Below, one piece after another: positions 1 through 4,604 of a DNA stretch of 6,316 nucleotides (position 1 is the first letter of the stretch; the number at the start of each line of letters is the position of its first letter). The notes beneath the pieces are model-generated. The model searched no databases, was not told the DNA's origin, and saw nothing but the letters and a program-made list of their open reading frames with translations. This DNA comes from an uncultured Collinsella sp. GTDB taxonomy: Bacteria; Actinomycetota; Coriobacteriia; Coriobacteriales; Coriobacteriaceae. The stretch spans positions 1-6,316 of the forward strand of contig CABUPH010000029.1 in assembly GCA_902493375.1 (NCBI GenBank), written 5' to 3'. The position numbers and the translations under genes were made by a program.

Positions 1-33
1 CGCCGTTCGTAGCTCGCTGGTCCGTTGCGACAT

Positions 34-71
34 AAAACGGCCTCGCACCTCTTATGAGATGCGAGGCCGTT
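34..71 (-). terminator. Intrinsic terminator of the KUP transporter gene
   Basis: Positions 36-47 and 60-71 are perfectly complementary 12-bp arms (AACGGCCTCGCA and its reverse complement). The loop contains a further 3-bp pairing (49-51 with 56-58). Read on the minus strand the stem runs into TTTT (complement of 37-34), then AT. It lies 23 bp past the kup stop codon. On the plus strand there is no T-run, so it should act mainly on the minus-strand transcript. Positions 1-33 show nothing recognisable. Confidence 0.9.
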
Positions 72-93
72 GTCGTCAATGGCTGGTGGCGTG

Positions 94-2325
94 TTAGAAG
101 TTGGCGTCGTTGAACTGGGTGCTCTCGAGGCCGTCGAGCTGTTGCTGTTCGGGCGTATCGGCGACGCTCTCGAGCAGCTCGGTGGGATCGACGTTCATGT
201 CCCTACCGGCCTCGTTGCCGTTGACCAAGTCGTCCGAGAAGATGTCGACTTCCATTTCCTCGGCCTCTTCGATCTGAACCTCGAGCGGCACCTGGGTGCG
301 CACAAGCTTAACGGCCGGGCGCATGCGGGCAAACAGCGGCACGTACTCGATGATGATGGCCGAGTTCTCTAGGCCGTACCAGCGTGCCGGGCTTCCGCAG
401 GCGCGGCGGACGGCGTACTTGATGGCCATCACGCGGTGGTCATTGCGGTTGATGTCCGTTTCGGGGGCAAGCATCTTGCGTAGCATGCAAAAACGGAAAT
501 CGCCCACGTTGCCGCGCGTCTCGTAGATGGAGTAGGTGTGGTGCTGTGGCGGCAGCTCGCCCGATGCCATCAGGTCGCCAACAATCTGGCGCAGGTAGGC
601 GTTGACGCGCTGGTTGACCTTAAAGCCCAGGTCCAGGCGCACGCGGAACAAAAAGTCCGTGCCAAAGGTCTCGACGGAATACTCGTGCGTATAGGGTTCG
701 TCGGTAACGTGCACGTTGATGAACCAATATGCCTTGGCGCGCTTGGGATGCTTGTCCAGGATGGAATAGAGCACGTCGCGGTCGAGCGTGAGCGGATCGG
801 GGCTGTTGGTGAGGAACACCAGATTGTCGGCGAGCACGGGGTAGGTCTCGTCGTTGCGCAGGCGGTTGAGCTGATCGATGTACTTGGAGACGGGCAGCAG
901 GATCGTTTGCGTGCGCTCGATGGCGGTGCCACGACGCCACACGTACATAAGGCCAAACAGCAGTGCGGCCAGGAAGATCATCACATAGCCGCCGTCAAAG
1001 AACATAGTGAGGCACGAGGCAAAGAAGCAGAGCTCGATGGCGCCAAAAAGCAGGGCGAAGACGCAGGCGCCCAGTCTGTGCTTGAGAATGCCGGCGATGT
1101 AGCTCGTCAGTAGCGTGGTGGTCATGAGCATGGTCACGGTAATGGCGAGGCCGTAGGCGCTCTCCATGCGCTCGGAGTTCTGGAACAGCAGCACAATGAA
1201 GATGCAGCCGACCCACATGATGTTGTTGACGAGTGGAATATAAAGCTGGCCCTTGGTGTCGCTGGGGTAGTGGATGCGCAGGTGCGGCATAAGGTTGAGG
1301 CGCGTTGCCTCCGAAACCAACGAGAACGAGCCGGTGATGAGCGCCTGCGAGGCAATGATGGCCGCCACGGCCGAAAGCACGATGGCAAAGGGGCGCAGGG
1401 GTTCAGGGAGCATCATATAGAACGGGTTGACGATATCCATCGCGAGCATCTGGGGATTGGAATTGTTTGCGAGCAGCCAAGCGCCTTGACCCAGATAGTT
1501 GAGGATAAGGGCCGCCTTAACAAACGGCCAGGATGCATAGATGTTGGCCTTGCCAACGTGGCCCATGTCCGAGTAGAGGGCCTCGGCGCCGGTCGTCGAC
1601 AGAAAGACAAAGCCGAGCACCATGATGCCCGAGTGGTTGATGGGCGAGAACAGGAACATGATGCCGCGGATGGGGTTGAGCGCGCGTAAGATGGACAGGT
1701 TGCCGAGCATGTTGAACAGACCGGCGCCTGCCAAGAACAGGAACCATAGCGTCATGAGCGGGCCGAACAGCTTGCCGATCGACGAGGTACCGGCGCGCTG
1801 CATGGCAAACAGGCCGCAGATAATGATGATGGTGATGATGATGACGTTGGTCTGGCCGTCACCCAAAAGCGCATGGCCCCATTCGATGGTGCGCAGACCC
1901 TCGATGGCTGTGGTGACCGTGACAGCGGGGGTGAGGATGCCGTCGGCGAGCAGCGCCGCACCGCCGATCATGGCGGGGAGAATCAGCCACGGTGCCACCT
2001 TGCGCACCAGGCTAAACAGGGCGAAGATGCCGCCTTCGTTGTGGTTGTCGGCCTTCATGGCGATTACCACGTACTTGACCGTGGTCACGAGCGTCATGGT
2101 CCAGATGACGAGCGAAAGCGCGCCCAGGATCATGTCCTCGCTGACGGTTCCGATGCCGCCGTTGTTGGCGACGATTGACTTCATGGTGTACATGGGGCTC
2201 GTGCCGATGTCGCCGTAGACGACGCCGAGCGTTACGAGCAGCATGCCAGCGGAGAGGGGAATGGCGCCATGCCCGCCCTGACTATGCTGGTCTTGGAGGC
2301 TTGCCTCCAGTTTGTTGTGTGCCAC
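94..2325 (-). CDS. kup: KUP/HAK/KT-family potassium uptake transporter
   Basis: Integral membrane potassium importer, in this family usually proton-coupled. From the GTG at 2325 it has 743 residues. The signature GVVYGDIGTSPMY lies at residues 34-46, followed by ILTPAVTVTTAIEGL (130-144) and TGAEALYSDMGH (245-256). All three carry the conserved acidic residues of the family. Roughly twelve hydrophobic helices span residues 20-465. A soluble C-terminal domain follows (about 470-680), ending in an acidic, Glu/Asp/Gln-rich tail of about 60 residues. E. coli Kup is about 620 residues, so the extra length is mostly C-terminal. Start choice: an in-frame ATG exists at 2343, but the only good Shine-Dalgarno, AAGGGAG (complement of 2337-2331), lies inside that extension, 5 nt before the GTG at 2325. 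The ATG has a hairpin directly upstream and no ribosome binding site. The gene is monocistronic, with its own terminator and a leader of about 110 nt. Family assignment is very secure; the ion and its affinity are inferred. Confidence 0.96.
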   Translation of the reverse strand: MAHNKLEASLQDQHSQGGHGAIPLSAGMLLVTLGVVYGDIGTSPMYTMKSIVANNGGIGTVSEDMILGALSLVIWTMTLVTTVKYVVIAMKADNHNEGGIFALFSLVRKVAPWLILPAMIGGAALLADGILTPAVTVTTAIEGLRTIEWGHALLGDGQTNVIIITIIIICGLFAMQRAGTSSIGKLFGPLMTLWFLFLAGAGLFNMLGNLSILRALNPIRGIMFLFSPINHSGIMVLGFVFLSTTGAEALYSDMGHVGKANIYASWPFVKAALILNYLGQGAWLLANNSNPQMLAMDIVNPFYMMLPEPLRPFAIVLSAVAAIIASQALITGSFSLVSEATRLNLMPHLRIHYPSDTKGQLYIPLVNNIMWVGCIFIVLLFQNSERMESAYGLAITVTMLMTTTLLTSYIAGILKHRLGACVFALLFGAIELCFFASCLTMFFDGGYVMIFLAALLFGLMYVWRRGTAIERTQTILLPVSKYIDQLNRLRNDETYPVLADNLVFLTNSPDPLTLDRDVLYSILDKHPKRAKAYWFINVHVTDEPYTHEYSVETFGTDFLFRVRLDLGFKVNQRVNAYLRQIVGDLMASGELPPQHHTYSIYETRGNVGDFRFCMLRKMLAPETDINRNDHRVMAIKYAVRRACGSPARWYGLENSAIIIEYVPLFARMRPAVKLVRTQVPLEVQIEEAEEMEVDIFSDDLVNGNEAGRDMNVDPTELLESVADTPEQQQLDGLESTQFNDANF

Positions 2326-2330
2326 GTGGA

Positions 2331-2337
2331 CTCCCTT
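2331..2337 (-). promoter_or_regulatory. Ribosome binding site deciding the kup start
   Basis: AAGGGAG on the minus strand is followed by TCCAC and then GTG GCA. The 5-nt spacing is ideal for the GTG at 2325-2323. The same layout (strong Shine-Dalgarno, 5 nt, GTG-GC) is seen at the aminotransferase gene at 4605, which supports the choice over the ATG at 2343. Confidence 0.8.
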
Positions 2338-2344
2338 AGACATC

Positions 2345-2371
2345 AGGTTATCTGTCTGGGACAGATAACCT
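2345..2371 (-). promoter_or_regulatory. Perfect 12-bp hairpin/dyad in the kup leader
   Basis: AGGTTATCTGTC (2345-2356) and GACAGATAACCT (2360-2371) are perfect inverted repeats around a 3-nt centre, TGG. The dyad ends 7 nt before the Shine-Dalgarno in the kup leader. It could be an RNA hairpin affecting translation or mRNA stability, or a DNA operator for an unlinked regulator. There is no U-run after it on either strand, so it is not an intrinsic terminator. A -10-like TATAAA lies just upstream on the minus strand (complement of 2387-2382), so it would sit near the start site of an alternative promoter. Confidence 0.7.
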
Positions 2372-2401
2372 TTATGCCGTCTTTATACATACAAGAGCAG
2401 T

Positions 2402-2431
2402 TTGGCACATCGGGTTATTTTAGACAATAAT
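2402..2431 (+). promoter_or_regulatory. Possible plus-strand promoter facing the eamA 3' end
   Basis: TTGGCA (2402-2407; 5 of 6) is separated by 18 bp from AATAAT (2426-2431; 5 of 6). Transcription would start near 2438, in the middle of the 24-bp palindrome, and run toward the terminator-like hairpin ending at 2555. The only basis is match to the sigma-70-type consensus. No plus-strand protein gene explains it. Confidence 0.35.
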
Positions 2432-2449
2432 CCCCAGCTGGGGATTATT
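2426..2449. promoter_or_regulatory. Perfect 24-bp palindrome, operator-like
   Basis: AATAATCCCCAG (2426-2437) is followed immediately by its exact reverse complement (2438-2449), with no spacer. The dyad overlaps the -10 elements of the proposed divergent promoters, one on each half. A protein bound here could block both directions. With no loop and no T-run it is a poor RNA hairpin or terminator, so a DNA-level role is favoured. I do not recognise the binding protein. Confidence 0.6.
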
Positions 2450-2472
2450 CACGTACGCAGGTAGCATTTCAA
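2444..2472 (-). promoter_or_regulatory. Probable kup promoter
   Basis: On the minus strand TTGAAA (complement of 2472-2467; 5 of 6 to TTGACA) is followed by 17 bp and AATAAT (complement of 2449-2444; 5 of 6 to TATAAT). This predicts a start near 2437 and a leader of about 110 nt. The -10 hexamer is one half of a perfect 24-bp palindrome. The -35 hexamer is inside the outer arm of the 15-bp inverted repeat. Consensus matching only. Confidence 0.5.
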
Positions 2473-2539
2473 AGCAGGGGCATATCCGCTGAATGGCTTG
2501 CTGCAATGTGATAACCGCGGACGCGCCCCTGCTTTGAAA
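2467..2539. repeat. 15-bp perfect inverted repeat with a 43-nt loop
   Basis: TTTCAAAGCAGGGGC (2467-2481) and GCCCCTGCTTTGAAA (2525-2539) are exact reverse complements. Inside, TCCGC (2485-2489) pairs with GCGGA (2517-2521). It fills most of the gap between the eamA stop and the kup promoter. It may fold in the 3' end of the eamA mRNA and protect or end it, although no U-run follows on the minus strand. No flanking target-site duplication is visible. Confidence 0.75.
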
Positions 2540-2555
2540 CTGAAGAGGGGCTTTT
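2525..2555 (+). terminator. Terminator-like hairpin on the plus strand
   Basis: GCCCCT (2525-2530) pairs with AGGGGC (2546-2551). After a bulged G the stem continues with CTT (2532-2534) on AAG (2543-2545). TTTT follows at 2552-2555. On the minus strand the same stem is followed by GCGTCC, so it would not work as an intrinsic terminator for eamA. The T-run is short and overlaps the eamA stop codon, so confidence is moderate. Confidence 0.42.
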
Positions 2556-3465
2556 AAGCACGTGCTGTCTGGGCGATGCCGGCCTTGGCATTTGTGCGTT
2601 TGCCGGCGAGTTCGCAAAAAATTGCGCCGCCGATGATAAGTGCGGCACCCGTCAGGCGGACTGGTGTTATGGCTTCGCCTAAAAGGACGGCGGAGAACAC
2701 GACGGCCGAAAGCGGCTCGAGGTAGCCGACGACCGCGACGGTCTGGACGGGCAGCTTGGCGACGGCACTAAAGTAGAGCAGGCAACCGATACCGGTGTTG
2801 ACGACGCCGAGCATGACGACGGCGCGCCAATCAATACCGGCGGCGACACCGGCGGACAGGAATGAGGGAGCGCCCTGCGTGATGAGCGTAAGGATCAGCG
2901 CGGTCACAAAGGCGGCGCTCACCTGGAGCGTGGAGTTCTCGAGGCCTTCGATGTGTGGCGCACCCTTGCTAGCGATGACCATCAGCGCATAGCAAAATGC
3001 CGAGGCGATTCCGCAGGCGATACCAGCAATGGGCATATTGCCGCCTAAACCTTGCGCTGCAATGAGAAAAGCACCGCAAGCAACGGCGATGAAGCCGGCG
3101 ATTTTGCCGCCGGTCAGCTTTTCGCCAAAGATGAGTGGGGACAGCGCCATGACAATGATGGGGCCGCAGTAGTACAGCAGCGAGGATACGCCGACGCCGA
3201 TCGTCTGGTAGGCGCGGAACAGAAAAATCCAGCTGGCGCCCAGCGCGGCTCCCGAGAGGAGGAGGGCTGCGGCTTCGCGGGGGCGAGATGGCGCCTGCAA
3301 CTTATGGTGTTGGGTGATGGCGAGGATGGTGACAAGCGAGAGTGCGCCCAAAAACGTGCGCAGTAGCACGATATCGGAGCTCGGCAGTGCGATGGCAGCG
3401 GCGATGATGCCGTTGGAGCCAAACAATAGCAATGCTGCTAAGTACGTAAACAGTCCGTTGTTCAT
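2554..3465 (-). CDS. EamA/DMT-superfamily ten-helix transporter
   Basis: Inner-membrane permease of the drug/metabolite transporter superfamily; members commonly export amino acids or other metabolites. The 303 residues show about ten hydrophobic helices arranged as two EamA repeats (about 5-138 and 145-287). Each repeat has the typical motif at its fourth helix: YYCGPIIVMALSPLIFGEKL (98-117) in the first and YLEPLSAVVFSAVLLGE (248-264) in the second. The C-terminus is short and basic. The ATG at 3465 is preceded by AGAGGGG about 10 nt upstream, a somewhat long spacing. The gene is divergent from a LysR-type regulator 118 bp away, the classic layout for a LysR-controlled exporter. No convincing minus-strand promoter was found: TATAGA overlaps the ribosome binding site, and CATAGT (complement of 3503-3498) lies inside the dyad and lacks a -35. 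The promoter may therefore need activation. The substrate cannot be told from sequence. Confidence 0.93.
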   Translation of the reverse strand: MNNGLFTYLAALLLFGSNGIIAAAIALPSSDIVLLRTFLGALSLVTILAITQHHKLQAPSRPREAAALLLSGAALGASWIFLFRAYQTIGVGVSSLLYYCGPIIVMALSPLIFGEKLTGGKIAGFIAVACGAFLIAAQGLGGNMPIAGIACGIASAFCYALMVIASKGAPHIEGLENSTLQVSAAFVTALILTLITQGAPSFLSAGVAAGIDWRAVVMLGVVNTGIGCLLYFSAVAKLPVQTVAVVGYLEPLSAVVFSAVLLGEAITPVRLTGAALIIGGAIFCELAGKRTNAKAGIAQTARA

Positions 3466-3494
3466 GCGCTGACATCCCCTCTATATCCGGGCAT

Positions 3495-3511
3495 GTTCAC
3501 TATGGGTGAAC
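3495..3511. promoter_or_regulatory. LysR-box-like dyad between divergent genes
   Basis: GTTCAC (3495-3500) and GTGAAC (3506-3511) form a perfect inverted repeat around TATGG. It contains the T-N11-A pattern known for LysR-family sites (T at 3497, A at 3509). It lies in the gap between the EamA transporter and the LysR gene, just upstream of the LysR -10, where an autoregulatory site is expected. Assignment to this regulator is by position. Confidence 0.55.
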
Positions 3512-3538
3512 TGGCTTTAGAAGAAAAGCGAATATAAT
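3511..3538 (+). promoter_or_regulatory. Promoter of the LysR-type regulator gene
   Basis: A perfect -10, TATAAT, is at 3533-3538, with only a weak -35 (CTGGCT, 3511-3516, 16-bp spacing). The start would be near 3545, giving a leader of about 40 nt. The LysR-box-like dyad abuts the -35, so bound regulator should affect initiation. Confidence 0.55.
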
Positions 3539-3583
3539 GCATGGATAACATGACAAAAACTCATGTAAAGGCGGAGGGGTGCC

Positions 3584-4441
3584 GTGGAAACGAATATTCA
3601 AAAGATGCAGGTGCTGCTCGAGACCGTGCGGGCCGGCAGTTTTACGCGCGCCGCCGAGCGGCTGAGCTATTCGCAATCGGGCGTGAGTCGCATGGTGAGC
3701 GACCTTGAGACCGATTGGGGTTTTAAGGTGCTCGACCGCAGTCGCGAGGGCGTGGCTCTTTCTGCTGACGGGCGGCAGGTCATGCCGGCTGTCGAGGCGC
3801 TCTGCGAGGAATTCGTTCGCTTGCAGCGACGCGTGGATGAGATGCGTGGGCTCATGCGCGGCAAAATCTGCATCGGTACGTTTTCGAGCGTGGCGACCCA
3901 CGTGCTGCCGCCGGTGATTGCTCGTTTTCGTGCCGATTATCCAGACGTCGATTACGAGTTGTTGATGGGCGATTACTCAGAGATTGAACAATGGGTGGCT
4001 GAGGGTCGTTGTGATCTGGGTTTTATTCCGCGTGAGCCCCGAGAAAATGGCATGACGTCGCGGTCTTTGGTGCGCGACGAGTTGATGGCGGTAGTGCCGG
4101 CAGACTCTTTGCTTGCCACTGAAGAGGTCGTCTCTCTTGCCGATTTGGCCAACGAGCAGTTTATTCTGCTGGAACGCGGCACCGATGACGAGATTACGCC
4201 GCTGTTCCGTCGGGCGGGGCTGACCGTGCGCTCAAAGCTGTCGACCTGGGATGACTATGCGATTATGGCCATGGTCGAGGACGGCCTGGGCGTGAGCGTC
4301 CTTCCGGCGCTCATCTTGCGCCGCTGCCAGTTCAATGTCGCCATTCGTTCGCTCGAAGGACATCCCCATCGGCAGATCAACGCCATATATCGAACGGCCG
4401 ATGTTTCACTTGCCGCCGCTCGATTCCTTGAATACCTCTAA
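3584..4441 (+). CDS. LysR-family transcriptional regulator
   Basis: Cytoplasmic one-component regulator of 285 residues, a typical or slightly short length for the family. The winged helix-turn-helix covers residues 8-67, with SFTRAAERLSYSQSGVSRMV (19-38) as the helix-turn-helix core. A linker helix runs to about 90. The periplasmic-binding-protein-like effector domain begins at GKICIGTFSSVATHVLP (93-109) and ends with the family motif VEDGLGVSVLP (231-241). The GTG start at 3584 has GGAGG 6 nt upstream (3573-3577). Divergence from the EamA gene suggests that exporter is its target, with the exported metabolite as a plausible inducer. Target and effector are inferences. The gene is followed by a probable terminator, so it is likely transcribed separately from the downstream aminotransferase. 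Confidence 0.95.
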   Translation: METNIQKMQVLLETVRAGSFTRAAERLSYSQSGVSRMVSDLETDWGFKVLDRSREGVALSADGRQVMPAVEALCEEFVRLQRRVDEMRGLMRGKICIGTFSSVATHVLPPVIARFRADYPDVDYELLMGDYSEIEQWVAEGRCDLGFIPREPRENGMTSRSLVRDELMAVVPADSLLATEEVVSLADLANEQFILLERGTDDEITPLFRRAGLTVRSKLSTWDDYAIMAMVEDGLGVSVLPALILRRCQFNVAIRSLEGHPHRQINAIYRTADVSLAAARFLEYL

Positions 4442-4500
4442 ATGAGCGCACACCGTTGTCGCTTTGGGATAAATCTCGAGGTTTGGCTCATTTTATTTTT
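4440..4500 (+). terminator. Probable terminator after the LysR gene
   Basis: AAATGAGC (4440-4447, overlapping the stop codon) and GCTCATTT (4486-4493) are perfect 8-bp arms with a 38-nt loop. A T-rich run, TTATTTTT, continues to 4500. The large loop lowers confidence, but the T-tract is good and the site separates two co-directional genes. Confidence 0.5.
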
Positions 4501-4501
4501 G

Positions 4502-4586
4502 AAATTGAACTTTCAAATGAGGTGCCGCGCTATACTGCTTGCTAAATTGAACCCTGGTTCAATTCGTGTTCTATAAATTGAACTTT
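4502..4586. promoter_or_regulatory. Cluster of three AAATTGAAC operator-like repeats
   Basis: AAATTGAAC occurs at 4502-4510, 4544-4552 and 4575-4583. The first and third copies extend to a 12-bp exact repeat (AAATTGAACTTT). The middle copy belongs to a perfect dyad with 9-bp arms, AATTGAACC (4545-4553) and GGTTCAATT (4556-4564), around CT. The first has a shorter dyad, TTGAA-CT-TTCAA (4505-4516). Copies start 42 and 31 bp apart, about four and three helical turns, so they face the same side of the DNA. The downstream gene encodes an XRE-type DNA-binding domain, the natural candidate to bind here. Confidence 0.65.
4531..4536 (+). promoter_or_regulatory. -10 element of the aminotransferase promoter
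   Basis: TATACT matches the -10 consensus in 5 of 6 positions and predicts a start near 4543, directly before the 20-bp dyad. The best -35-like hexamer, TTGAAC (4505-4510), is 20 bp away, longer than usual. An alternative pair is TTGAAC (4547-4552) and TATAAA (4572-4577) at 19 bp, with a start near 4584. In both cases the hexamers coincide with the TTGAAC repeats, as expected of a repressed promoter. Confidence 0.45.
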
Positions 4587-4592
4587 GCCAGC

Positions 4593-4599
4593 AAGGAGG
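4593..4599 (+). promoter_or_regulatory. Ribosome binding site for the HTH-aminotransferase fusion
   Basis: AAGGAGG is an ideal Shine-Dalgarno sequence, 5 nt before the GTG at 4605. It fixes the start of the fusion protein and excludes the upstream GTG at 4566. Confidence 0.88.
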
Positions 4600-4604
4600 T
4601 TCCT

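Larger units (their letters stand above)
2438..2555 (+). ncRNA. Candidate small RNA with competing hairpins, antisense to the kup-eamA junction
   Basis: The proposed transcript starts at the plus-strand promoter and ends in the T-run at 2552-2555, about 118 nt. Its segment 2525-2539 can pair with 2467-2481 (15 perfect bp, plus 5 bp further in at 2485-2489/2517-2521). Alternatively, its first part can pair with 2546-2551 to form a terminator-like stem. This mutually exclusive pairing is the layout of an attenuator. No known riboswitch or sRNA family is recognised. Read-through would be antisense to eamA. Existence of the RNA is inferred, not shown. Confidence 0.28.

Noticed and set aside
538..1113. 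Long plus-strand open frame opposite kup
   Set aside because: It lies wholly antisense to a clear KUP gene, has no domain-like content, and is explained by high GC and codon bias on the opposite strand.
2326..2343. ATG at 2343 as the kup start
   Set aside because: The Shine-Dalgarno AAGGGAG lies downstream of it and points to the GTG at 2325; the hairpin at 2345-2371 leaves no ribosome binding site for the ATG.
2493..2537. Possible 14-codon leader peptide (MACCNVITADAPLL) inside the candidate plus-strand RNA
   Set aside because: Its only Shine-Dalgarno-like sequence (AGGGG) is 12 nt away, and no run of regulatory codons is present. Although its stop falls in the terminator loop, this may be chance.
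2344..2553. c-di-AMP or other known riboswitch upstream of kup
   Set aside because: The predicted leader of about 110 nt lacks the conserved core of any class I can recognise by eye.
2420..2617. Minus-strand 65-codon frame spanning the eamA end and the intergenic region
   Set aside because: It overlaps eamA out of frame, crosses the palindrome and both stems, and looks like chance translation of structured non-coding DNA.
4566..4604. Upstream in-frame GTG extension of the aminotransferase fusion
   Set aside because: No ribosome binding site precedes 4566, and the segment holds the third operator-like repeat and the strong Shine-Dalgarno for the GTG at 4605.
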